From Streptomyces sp. V3I8 (GTDB lineage Bacteria; Actinomycetota; Actinomycetes; Streptomycetales; Streptomycetaceae): a stretch of 64,000 nt of DNA. The position numbers were made by a program, and so were the translations under genes. The DNA lies in the NCBI RefSeq assembly GCF_030817535.1, contig NZ_JAUSZL010000002.1, positions 8,370,001 to 8,434,000 on the forward strand. Direction: 5' to 3'. The notes beneath the pieces are model-generated. The model saw only the letters and a program-made list of their open reading frames with translations. It was not told the DNA's origin and made no database searches. Numbering within the stretch: position 1 is the stretch's first letter; every line of letters begins with the position of its first letter. Of the stretch, positions 17,359 to 25,076 are shown piece by piece.

Positions 17359-19640
17359 CCGTCGGCCGCCGTCCCGGAGTTCTTCCCCCGTGCGCCCGCG
17401 CGGGCGGTCGTGCGCAGCCAGGCCGCCACCCGTTTTCCCGGCCACGGGCTGTCCCGGTGGTGCCGGAAGGCGAGCGGGCGGACCGCGTAGGCGCGGTCCA
17501 GCAGGGTCTCGGCGACGGTCCCGTCCTCGGCGGCGGCGGACCGGGCGGCCTGGTGCGCGAGGGTGAGGTAGAGACGGGAGAGCTCCCGGCGCAGACCGGG
17601 CTCGTCGGACGGGAGCCCCAGCCGTGCGTCGGCGCCCGCCGCCAGTTCGGCCAGGCCCGCCGCGTCGATGGCACCCCGGGCCAGGGCGCCCCGTACCGCC
17701 TCCCAGACCTCCGCCGTCATACGGACCCTGGCCTGCTCGTCCGTCAGTCCGTGCGCGTGGAACAGCCGTGCCAGCCGCGCCAGTACCTCGCGCAGCCGCT
17801 CGGCCCCCTCGTCCGGGTGTCCGGCGGTGCGCACGTGCTCGACACCGACGCGTACGGCGGCCGTCCGCGCGGCGGTCCGGTGCCGCGAGTGCTGCGGCAC
17901 CGCGTCCAGCGCCCGTACGGCGTCGTCCCACACCTGATCACCGCCCAGTGCGAGACGTGCCCGGGCCGCGCCGAACGCCGCGCTGCCGAGCGAGGGGTTG
18001 CGCAGCCGCACCGCCTCGTAGAACGTCAGCGCCTCCTGCCAGCGGCCGAGGCGCTCGGCGCAGTAGCCGAGGGCCAGTTTCGGCGCGTACTCGCCGGGGA
18101 TCGCCGCGAACACCTGGTCGAAGTGGAGCCGTGCCGCCCCGGCCCGGTCCTGTCCGAGCGCGAGCAGCCCGCGGTGCCAGTCGAGCCGCCAGTCGTGGGG
18201 CGCGCGCTCGGCGCCGATCAGGGTCTCGGCGAACCGCAGTTCACGTTCGGCGGCCCCGGTCCCGCCGCCCGCGCCGCGCAACCGCAGGCGGCAGCGCAGC
18301 AGATGGACCTCCGGCGAGTCGCGCCAGTCGCCGGTGTGCTGAAGCAGCGCCTCGGGGGCGGCGTCGGCCAGCCTGCTCAGTTCGGCGTGATGCAGGTCGT
18401 GCGGGTCCGGCCGGGGGACGGGCAGCCGCTGGGCGACCTCCGCGGGAGACGGCGGCGCGTACGGGGCCGGGGCGTCCGGGGCCGCCCACCGGGTGAGGGG
18501 CGGCGCCGAGCCGAGCGCCGCGTCGAGCGCGTACGGCGACTGGAAGAAGAGCGGTGACGGCTCGAAGGTCTCGGCCCCGGTGCGCAGCGACCGCAACTCA
18601 CGGAACACGCCGCGCAGTTGCTCTTCCATCTCCTGTGCGGTGGCGAACCGCCCGGCCCGCTCGCCGCGGGTGGCGCGGTGCAGCACCCGGGCGAGCGACA
18701 CCAGTCCGAGCCCGCGGGGACAGGGCGCCGTCATGGCGGGGGCGCCGGGAGGCCGGGGGCCTTCGGGGTCCCCGGGCGACCGCGGCGGGCCGATCATGTC
18801 CAGGCGGCCCAGCTCCGCCAGGTCGTCGGGCGAGCGGCCGAGGCCGCTGAGGCGCCGCAGGGTCTCCCCGAGGCTGAACAGGTCGTCCTGGCCGGTGGAC
18901 TCGCCGTTCGGGCCGACGGTCGGGGCCCGGAACCCCTCCGTGGTGTGCCCGGGGAGCCCCGCCGCGCGGACACTCCCCACGTCGATGATCTTCGTGGAGG
19001 TGCCGTCGTGCATCACGTTGTCCGGTTTGAGGTCGCCGTAGACCTTGCCGGGCCGGTCCGCATGCAGATGCCCGAGCGCGGAGAGGATCCGCACCCCGTA
19101 GGCGAGGACGAACTCGTGGAAGCGGCGGCCGCCGAACTCGTCCGGGTTCACCTGGACGCGGGCCCGTACCTCTTCGAGGGTGAGACCGTCGACGTACTGC
19201 AGGACGAGGAAGTCGCCGACCTCCGGGTGGTGCCCGTAGTTGAAGACACGGATGATGTCGCCGTGGCTGAGGTCGACCAGGGCCCGCCGCTCCTCGGCCA
19301 GCGCCCCCGCCGAGGCCGCCGCCTGCTGCGGGTGCAGGACCTTGATGGCGACCTCGCGGTGATCGACCTTGGTGTCGAGCGCGAGGTAGACCTCGCCCAT
19401 CCCGCCGTAGCCCAGCGACCTGATCAGCCGGTACTGCCCCGCGAGCAGCCGCCCCGGCGGCAGGGGCAGGCCTTCGGGGTCGCCGCCGTGGGACGCCGCC
19501 CGGTCCAGCAGGGTGACCGTGGGGAGCAGGACCGGATCGGGGCTCTCCTCGGGCAGTTCCACGTGTGCGGCCCGCAGGACCGGTGACGTGACGACGAGGG
19601 GGCCGAACGACGCACTGGACTCGCGCAGTTCACCGGTCAC
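17355..19640 (-). CDS. PknG-type serine/threonine protein kinase with TPR domain
   Basis: Soluble kinase. GTG 19640 is favoured (AGGGGG eight bases before it); an ATG at 19664 would add eight residues. Kinase domain about 70-330: GYGGMGEV glycine loop, VAIK lysine K100, catalytic YGDLKPDN (D203) and IDVGSV (D220) in place of DFG, all as in PknG. The C-terminal half is TPR-like with PknG signatures: IPGEYAPKLALGYCAERLG, SAAFGAARARLALGGD, LDAVPQHSRH. The N-terminal rubredoxin domain with CxxC pairs, present in mycobacterial PknG, is missing. In Actinobacteria PknG controls glutamate/2-oxoglutarate metabolism through GarA-type FHA proteins. It heads an overlapping three-gene operon. Confidence 0.9.
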   Translation of the reverse strand: MTGELRESSASFGPLVVTSPVLRAAHVELPEESPDPVLLPTVTLLDRAASHGGDPEGLPLPPGRLLAGQYRLIRSLGYGGMGEVYLALDTKVDHREVAIKVLHPQQAAASAGALAEERRALVDLSHGDIIRVFNYGHHPEVGDFLVLQYVDGLTLEEVRARVQVNPDEFGGRRFHEFVLAYGVRILSALGHLHADRPGKVYGDLKPDNVMHDGTSTKIIDVGSVRAAGLPGHTTEGFRAPTVGPNGESTGQDDLFSLGETLRRLSGLGRSPDDLAELGRLDMIGPPRSPGDPEGPRPPGAPAMTAPCPRGLGLVSLARVLHRATRGERAGRFATAQEMEEQLRGVFRELRSLRTGAETFEPSPLFFQSPYALDAALGSAPPLTRWAAPDAPAPYAPPSPAEVAQRLPVPRPDPHDLHHAELSRLADAAPEALLQHTGDWRDSPEVHLLRCRLRLRGAGGGTGAAERELRFAETLIGAERAPHDWRLDWHRGLLALGQDRAGAARLHFDQVFAAIPGEYAPKLALGYCAERLGRWQEALTFYEAVRLRNPSLGSAAFGAARARLALGGDQVWDDAVRALDAVPQHSRHRTAARTAAVRVGVEHVRTAGHPDEGAERLREVLARLARLFHAHGLTDEQARVRMTAEVWEAVRGALARGAIDAAGLAELAAGADARLGLPSDEPGLRRELSRLYLTLAHQAARSAAAEDGTVAETLLDRAYAVRPLAFRHHRDSPWPGKRVAAWLRTTARAGARGKNSGTAADG

Positions 19641-19786
19641 CCCGTTGCCCCCTGCCCCCTCCATACGACCACAGGATAGACGCGCGGTTCCCGAATGACC
19701 CCGTATCGAGGGGAGATGCTGTGCCGGAGACGTCGGCGGGCCCCGGCGGACGGTCGAACGGGCGGTCGGGCGGGCGCCCCGGCACG

Positions 19787-21285
19787 TCATGCCAGGGGGA
19801 TGGTCACCTCGTCCTCGACGGGCGGATCGAGTTCCTGCGGAAGGTTGCCCGTCGCCGAGAAGCAGCGCAGCCGGACCGACTCCGGGGAGACGTCCAGGCG
19901 CAGGAAGGACTTGAAGAACGGCGGACTGTACGTCGCCGAGCCCGGCGAGAAGAGTTGGCTGTGCACCTTGCGCACCGGCAGGCGCAGGCGGGACGTGCGG
20001 TCGGGGCGGCCGCCGGCGCCGAGCAGGCTCGCGACCAGGCGGGTGCGCGCGGTGACGGGGGTGTCCCGCACCCGGGCGCGGGTCGGCGGGACGCCGAGCC
20101 GCTTCGAGACGACGGCGGCCGCCTGGTCCTCGGTGAGGGTGAGGAAGCGCCGCATGCGCAGCCGGCGCCCGTAGAGTCCGCTGTAGAAGGCCAGCGAGTC
20201 GCCGCGCAGCGGATAGCAGCGGAAGTCCTCCTCGGTCACGCCGGCGACGTCGACCAGGGGCATGGTGTGGGTGGCGTGCATGAAGGCCCCGCCGCCGCCG
20301 GCGACCACGTACTGGACGGTGCGGCCGTCCACGTCCACCGGGTAGCGCTGGTAGTTGTGGATGTCGCCGCCTATCGCGGCCACGTAGTGGTGGTCCGGGT
20401 CGCGCACGATCTCGTCGACCGTGCCGCCCCCTCGACGGCGCAGGGCCGGTGCTCGGCGTCCACGTACAGGGGGGAGCCGGTGACGAGGATCTTGGGTGTG
20501 TCCCCCTTGGAGACCTCACGGAGCCACCGGCCCTGCTCGGCGTCCAGGGTCCCCAGGAGGCCGGTGTCGATGCCTATGATCCGCACCGGGCCGGCGTCGA
20601 TCGCCCAGTACGGGCCCGGCTGGACGGCCTGCTGGGCGGGGGCCGACCGCAACTTCCGTGCCTCGGCCAGGCGCTGCTCGTCGTGCGGGTTCGGCCGGTG
20701 CCAGAGCAGCGACCGCCACCAGGCCCGTGACAGCCGGCGGGGAGCGGCCGGCGGGGTGAGGGGCGGGGCGTCGCAGAAGACGCGCATGAACCCGTCGAGG
20801 TCCTCGTACCAGTCGTGGTTGCCGGGTATCGCGTAGATCGGCGCCGGGTAGTCCTGGTACGGGCGGAAGAACTTCGGACCGTAGTCGTCGGTGGCGCCGA
20901 CCGGGTAGATGACATCACTGGCGAGCACGGCGAACTCGGTGCCCCGACCGGCCTCCAGGAAGCCCGGCACGACCGCGTACTGGGGGTCGTCCCCCTCGCC
21001 GGTGTCCCCGATCACCATGAAGGAGAAACGGTCCGGGACCTGATGCCCGATCACCTTGTCCGGCGGCGCCCCGGCCGCGGCGCGCTGCGCCACCCAGCGC
21101 GCGCGGGTCCGCCCCGTCGGATCCCCGAACAGCGAGGCCAGCATGCCGTTGCGGGCCGGCCACAGGGTCCTGGGACTGACCCACGACAGTTTCTCGGTCC
21201 GTCGCGGTACCAGACGCCGGTAGGCGCCGCGTTCCGTGCCGCCCCAGCCGGCGCCCGCCGCGGAGTCGCGTGAAGAGTCAGACAT
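19787..21285 (-). pseudogene. Metallophosphoesterase, interrupted by one frameshift
   Basis: Calcineurin-like phosphoesterase of about 500 residues split into two frames. The first frame (from ATG 21285) contains FSFMVIGDTGEGDDPQYA, LASDVIYPVGA, the metal-binding IPGNHDWYED and VTGSPLYVDAEHRPC; the second (to 19787) contains AAIGGDIHNYQRYPV and VVAGGGGAFMHATH. Inserting one G in the G5 run (C5 on the plus strand at 20425-20429) joins VDAEHRPCAVEG to GGTVDEIVRDPDHHYVAA and restores a complete family pattern. Either a real, recent inactivation or a sequencing indel. Domains on both sides look unmutated, which favours an error or a very young pseudogene. Confidence 0.8.
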
Positions 21286-21351
21286 CGGTGAACGGTAACA
21301 ACGGCCCACCGGGGGAGGGACGCCGGGCCGTCCCTGCGCCGTCCGCGGCCC

Positions 21352-21795
21352 TCATCCGCCCGGCCGGACCAGCCGGTCCTCGGGGACGACGGCCACGCCG
21401 AGGATCTCGATCATCGCCTCGGGCTGCCACAGGGCGGTGCAGCCGATGCCGGCCATCGCCGGGTAGACGGGACCGGCGAGCTCGCGCCACACCGCGCCGA
21501 TCTCCTTGCCGTGCGCCTGGTAGTCGGGGATGTCCGTGAGGTAGATCGTCACGCTGACCAGGTCCCGGGGCTCGCCGCCGACCTCGCGGAGCGTCGTCAG
21601 GACGTTGCCGAACGCCTGGCGGAACTGCTCGACGATGCCGCCCGGCACGATCCTCATGCCGGCGTCCAGGGCGGTCTGCCCGCCGAGGTGGAGGGTGTTT
21701 CCCGCGAGCGTTCCGTGCGAGTAGCCGCGGGGCGACGGCAGGGCGCTCGGGTTCACGGCGAGGGGGGTCACACGGCCTCCGATGGGTGTCGGCAT
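21352..21795 (-). CDS. RidA family protein
   Basis: 147 residues from ATG 21795. Typical RidA core: GTLAGNTLHLGGQTALD, IVEQFRQAFGNVLTTLREVG, LVSVTIYLTDIPDY and the C-terminal EAMIEILGVAVV. RidA proteins hydrolyse reactive enamine/imine intermediates to ketones and ammonia. The arginine that binds the substrate carboxylate in canonical RidA (usually in a CxR motif near the end) is not evident here (GIGCTALWQPEAMIE), so it may belong to an Rid subgroup with other substrates. It is divergent from the aryl-CoA cluster and probably part of it: the dearomatised aminobenzoyl-CoA product of the fusion enzyme is itself an enamine. Confidence 0.88.
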   Translation of the reverse strand: MPTPIGGRVTPLAVNPSALPSPRGYSHGTLAGNTLHLGGQTALDAGMRIVPGGIVEQFRQAFGNVLTTLREVGGEPRDLVSVTIYLTDIPDYQAHGKEIGAVWRELAGPVYPAMAGIGCTALWQPEAMIEILGVAVVPEDRLVRPGG

Positions 21796-21915
21796 GGTGT
21801 ATTGACAATAAATGACGGCCGTGAAAAAAACGAGATACGACGCGAACCGACCGGGCGCACCCTGCCTCCTCCTGAGCCGCACGACCGGCGCACGACCGGA
21901 ACGGAGCCAGCCCCC
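21796..21915. promoter_or_regulatory. Divergent promoter region of the aryl-CoA cluster
   Basis: 120 bases between the RidA (minus) and cupin (plus) starts. It contains an A/T-rich island with TATTGACAATA, a near-palindrome, at about 21800-21810, the only such stretch nearby, and a possible site for a MarR- or TetR-type regulator. No regulator gene lies in the cluster as seen. Confidence 0.4.
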
Positions 21916-22398
21916 ATGGAGCCCGACCTCAGCAAGTACCGCCTCGAGGGCGACGCCTCGATGTACCGGCTGCCCAGCGGGATCGTCGCCCCCGTGGTGA
22001 CGCGCGCCGGATCGGAGAGCGGGAACACCGCCGACTCCGGCGGCGCCGTCCGGATCTCGGGCGTCAGCATCCAGCACACGCCCGCCACGAAACTGTGGTT
22101 CGGCAAGGTCGGCAACGACCCCGGCTACCGTTCGGTGACCCACCACCACGGCGAGGCCGAGACCGGCGGCTACGTCCTGTCGGGGCGGGCGCGCATCTAC
22201 TTCGGCGAGAGGTTCGAGGACTACGTCGACATGGCGGAGGGCGACTGGGTCTTCGTCCCGCCGTTCATGCCGCACATCGAGTGCAACCTCTCCCGCACCG
22301 AACCGCTGACCTGGATGACCACCCGGACACCGGAGAACATCGTCGTCAACCTGGCCGACGTCCCCGACGCCGACCTGCGCGACTGGCTCGACCGATGA
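21916..22398 (+). CDS. Cupin-domain protein
   Basis: 160 residues, single cupin barrel. Metal-binding motif 1 reads SVTHHHGEAETGGYVLSG (two or three histidines plus glutamate), motif 2 is GDWVFVPPFMPHIECN. Unlike the large ring-cleaving cupins, such as gentisate dioxygenase, it has only one domain, so it could be a small isomerase, an enamine- or aldehyde-handling protein, or a sensor. The stop overlaps the thioesterase start (ATGA), so the two are coupled. Specific function unknown. Confidence 0.85.
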   Translation: MEPDLSKYRLEGDASMYRLPSGIVAPVVTRAGSESGNTADSGGAVRISGVSIQHTPATKLWFGKVGNDPGYRSVTHHHGEAETGGYVLSGRARIYFGERFEDYVDMAEGDWVFVPPFMPHIECNLSRTEPLTWMTTRTPENIVVNLADVPDADLRDWLDR

Positions 22399-23321
22399 CG
22401 CCGGACCCCGGCCCCGCACCCGAGGGGACGCCGCCGACCTCCGCGTACTTCACCGAGGCCGTCACCCTGACCCCCGCTCCCGCCGAGCACTTCGACCTCG
22501 CCTTCACCGCCGTCACGCAGCCCTGCCCGTGGCCCAAGGCGTACGGCGGCGACCTGGTGGCCGCGGCGGCCGCCGCCGCGATGCGCTCGGTGACCGACGC
22601 CAAGACGCTGCACTCGATGCACAGTTACTTCCTGCGTCCCGCCGACATCGGCGCCCGGGTGCGCTACGAGGTGGAGGTGGTGCGCGACGGCCGCGGCTAC
22701 AGCACCCGGCAGGTACGCGGCTACCAGAACGGCAGGCCCCTCTACGTCTGCCTGGCCAACTTCGCCGCGGGGGAGCCCGGCGGCACCTTCCACGCCGACT
22801 TCACCGAGGTCGTCCCGGACCCCGAGGACCTGCCCGGCTCGCAGGCGTACCTCCAGGAACGCGACGGCGGTTCGATGACCGAGGAGTCGAAGGCCTACTG
22901 GTCCACCGGCCGGAGCTTCGACATGCGGCACGTGCCCGGCCCGGTCTACCTCACCGTCGAGGGCAGACGCCTGCCGCACCAGGCGGTCTGGGTACGGCCG
23001 TTCGACGCGCTGCGCGCCGTCGAGGGGCTGACCGACGCCCAGCGGGACCTGGCCGCCCTCGCCTACGTCTGCGACTACACGATCCTCGAACCCGTCCTGC
23101 GGGTCCTGGGCCTGGCCTGGGCCGACCCCGGCCTCGTCACCGCGAGCCTCGACCACGCCATGTGGTTCCACCGCCCCGGACCGGTCGGCGACTGGCTGCT
23201 CTACGTCCAGGAAGCGGTCGCCGCCGACGCGGGCCGCGGCCTGGGCACCGGCCGCTTCTTCACCCGCGACCACCGTCACCTGGCCACCGTCGTCCAGGAG
23301 GGAATGATCCGCCCCGCCTGA
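22395..23321 (+). CDS. Acyl-CoA thioesterase, TesB type (double hot dog)
   Basis: 308 residues. N-terminal hot-dog: QPCPWPKAYGGDLVAAAAAAA, SMHSYFLRPADI; C-terminal hot-dog: LAALAYVCDYTILEPVLRV, SLDHAMWFHRPGPVGDWLLY, the catalytic Asp of the DHAMWFH stretch as in TesB. It would release free acid from a ring-derived CoA thioester made by the two downstream enzymes, or relieve CoA sequestration. ATG overlaps the cupin stop. Confidence 0.9.
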   Translation: MTPDPGPAPEGTPPTSAYFTEAVTLTPAPAEHFDLAFTAVTQPCPWPKAYGGDLVAAAAAAAMRSVTDAKTLHSMHSYFLRPADIGARVRYEVEVVRDGRGYSTRQVRGYQNGRPLYVCLANFAAGEPGGTFHADFTEVVPDPEDLPGSQAYLQERDGGSMTEESKAYWSTGRSFDMRHVPGPVYLTVEGRRLPHQAVWVRPFDALRAVEGLTDAQRDLAALAYVCDYTILEPVLRVLGLAWADPGLVTASLDHAMWFHRPGPVGDWLLYVQEAVAADAGRGLGTGRFFTRDHRHLATVVQEGMIRPA

Positions 23322-23359
23322 TCCGCCGCGCACCGGCGGCTCCCGGAAGGACACCTCCG

Positions 23360-25066
23360 TTGACTCTTCCGCCCTCACCCCCGTCCGCCGGCCCGTCCTC
23401 CGGCCCGCCTCCCCTGTCGTCCTCGGCGTACGGGGACACCTTCGCGCGCGACCACCTCCCGCCCGCCCACCTGTGGCCGACGACCGAGTTCACCACGCCG
23501 GACCTGCGCCACCCGGAGCGGCTCAACGCCGCCACCGAACTCGTCGACACCCCGGCGACGGCGTACGGGGCCGGCCGGCCGGCCCTGCGCACGCCGGACG
23601 GACGGACCTGGACGTACGGGGAACTGCGCAAGCGGGCCAACCAGGTGGCCCAGGTGCTGACCGAGGACCTCGGCCTAGTCCCGGGGCAGCGGGTCCTGCT
23701 GCGCTCACCCAACAACTGCTGGACGGTCGCGAGCTGGCTCGGTGTGCTCAAGGCCGGCGGGATCGTCGTCACCGTCATGGCCGCGCTGCGCGCCCGCGAG
23801 ATCGCCCCGGTCGCCGAGCGGACCCTGCCCGCGCTCGCCCTGGTCGACCACCGGTGCGCCGAGGACGTCCGCACCGTCCGTGACACCGTGCTGCCCTCGC
23901 TGCGGGTCGTCGAGTTCGGCGGTGCGGGGCCGGGCGACCTGGTGGCCCGCGCGTCCGCGAAGTCCGGCGAGTTCACGGCCGTGGACACCGCCGCCGACGA
24001 CGTGGCCCTGCTCGCCCCGACGTCCGGCAGCACCGGCGAACCCAAGATCACCATGCACTTCCACCGTGACGTCCTGGCCATCGACGACACCTTCGGCCGT
24101 CATGTGCTGCGACTGGTCCCGGACGACCTGGTCGCCTGCAGCGCCCCCTTCGCCTTCACCTTCGGACTGGGCATGCTCGTCGTGTTCCCGCTGCGGGCCG
24201 GCGCCTGCGCCCTGCTGACCGAGGCGGCGACCCCGCTCGCGATGGCGGACCTCGTCGCCGGCCAGGGCGTCACCGTGCTGGCGACGGCGCCCACCGCGTA
24301 CAGGGCGATCCTGCGCGAGGGGCGCGAGGAACGGCTCGCCGGGCTGCGGGTCGGCGTCTCGGCCGGCGAACACCTGCCCCTGGGCACCTGGGAGCGGTTG
24401 CGCGACCGGATCGGGCTGGAGGTCGTCGACGGGATCGGCGCGACCGAACTGCTGCACATCTTCATCTCCGCGGCCGGCGCCGACATCCGCCCCGGCGCCA
24501 CCGGGAAACCGGTGCCGGGCTTCCGCGCCACGGTCCTCGGCCCCGACGGCACGGAACTGGGCCCCGGTGAGCCGGGCAGGCTGGGCGTCATCGGCCCGGT
24601 CGGCTGCCGCTACCTCGACGACGTGCGCCAGAAGGACTACGTCGTGGACGGCTGGAACGTCACCGGCGACATCTTCCACCGCGACGAGGACGGCTACTTC
24701 CACTACCACGCCCGCGGCGACAACATGATCGTCTCCTCGGGCTACAACATAGGCGGGCCCGAGGTCGAGGCCGCCCTGGACACCCACCCCGACGTCGTGG
24801 AGTGCGCCGTCGTCGGCCGCGGCGACGCCGAACGCGGCGAGGTCGTCTGCGCCTTCGTCGTCCTGCGGGAGGGTGTCACCGGTGACACCGCCAAGGCCAG
24901 GGAGATCCAGGACCACGTCAAGCAGGTCATCGCGCCCTACAAGTACCCGCGCGACGTGCGGTTCCGTGACGCGCTGCCACGCAACGCCAGCGGCAAGCTC
25001 CAGCGTTTCGCGCTCCGGGCCGCCGTCGAGGACGCGCAGGCGGGCCCGTCCGCCGCCGAGCACTGA
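23360..25066 (+). CDS. Benzoate-CoA-ligase-family enzyme (aryl-CoA ligase)
   Basis: Adenylates an aromatic acid and transfers it to CoA; 2-aminobenzoate or salicylate is the likely substrate from context. Start is TTG 23360 with GGAAGG nine bases upstream; 568 residues. Signatures of the ANL superfamily: phosphate loop APTSGSTGEPKIT (near 215-227), VVDGIGATELLHIFIS, GDIFHRDEDGYFHYHARGDN, hinge NMIVSSGYNIGGPEVE and the C-terminal lysine in NASGKLQRFAL. Benzoate-CoA ligase-type N-terminus with ELVDTPATAYGAGRPAL. It is 11 bases upstream of the fused monooxygenase gene. Confidence 0.9.
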   Translation: MTLPPSPPSAGPSSGPPPLSSSAYGDTFARDHLPPAHLWPTTEFTTPDLRHPERLNAATELVDTPATAYGAGRPALRTPDGRTWTYGELRKRANQVAQVLTEDLGLVPGQRVLLRSPNNCWTVASWLGVLKAGGIVVTVMAALRAREIAPVAERTLPALALVDHRCAEDVRTVRDTVLPSLRVVEFGGAGPGDLVARASAKSGEFTAVDTAADDVALLAPTSGSTGEPKITMHFHRDVLAIDDTFGRHVLRLVPDDLVACSAPFAFTFGLGMLVVFPLRAGACALLTEAATPLAMADLVAGQGVTVLATAPTAYRAILREGREERLAGLRVGVSAGEHLPLGTWERLRDRIGLEVVDGIGATELLHIFISAAGADIRPGATGKPVPGFRATVLGPDGTELGPGEPGRLGVIGPVGCRYLDDVRQKDYVVDGWNVTGDIFHRDEDGYFHYHARGDNMIVSSGYNIGGPEVEAALDTHPDVVECAVVGRGDAERGEVVCAFVVLREGVTGDTAKAREIQDHVKQVIAPYKYPRDVRFRDALPRNASGKLQRFALRAAVEDAQAGPSAAEH

Positions 25067-25076
25067 GAGGAACCAC

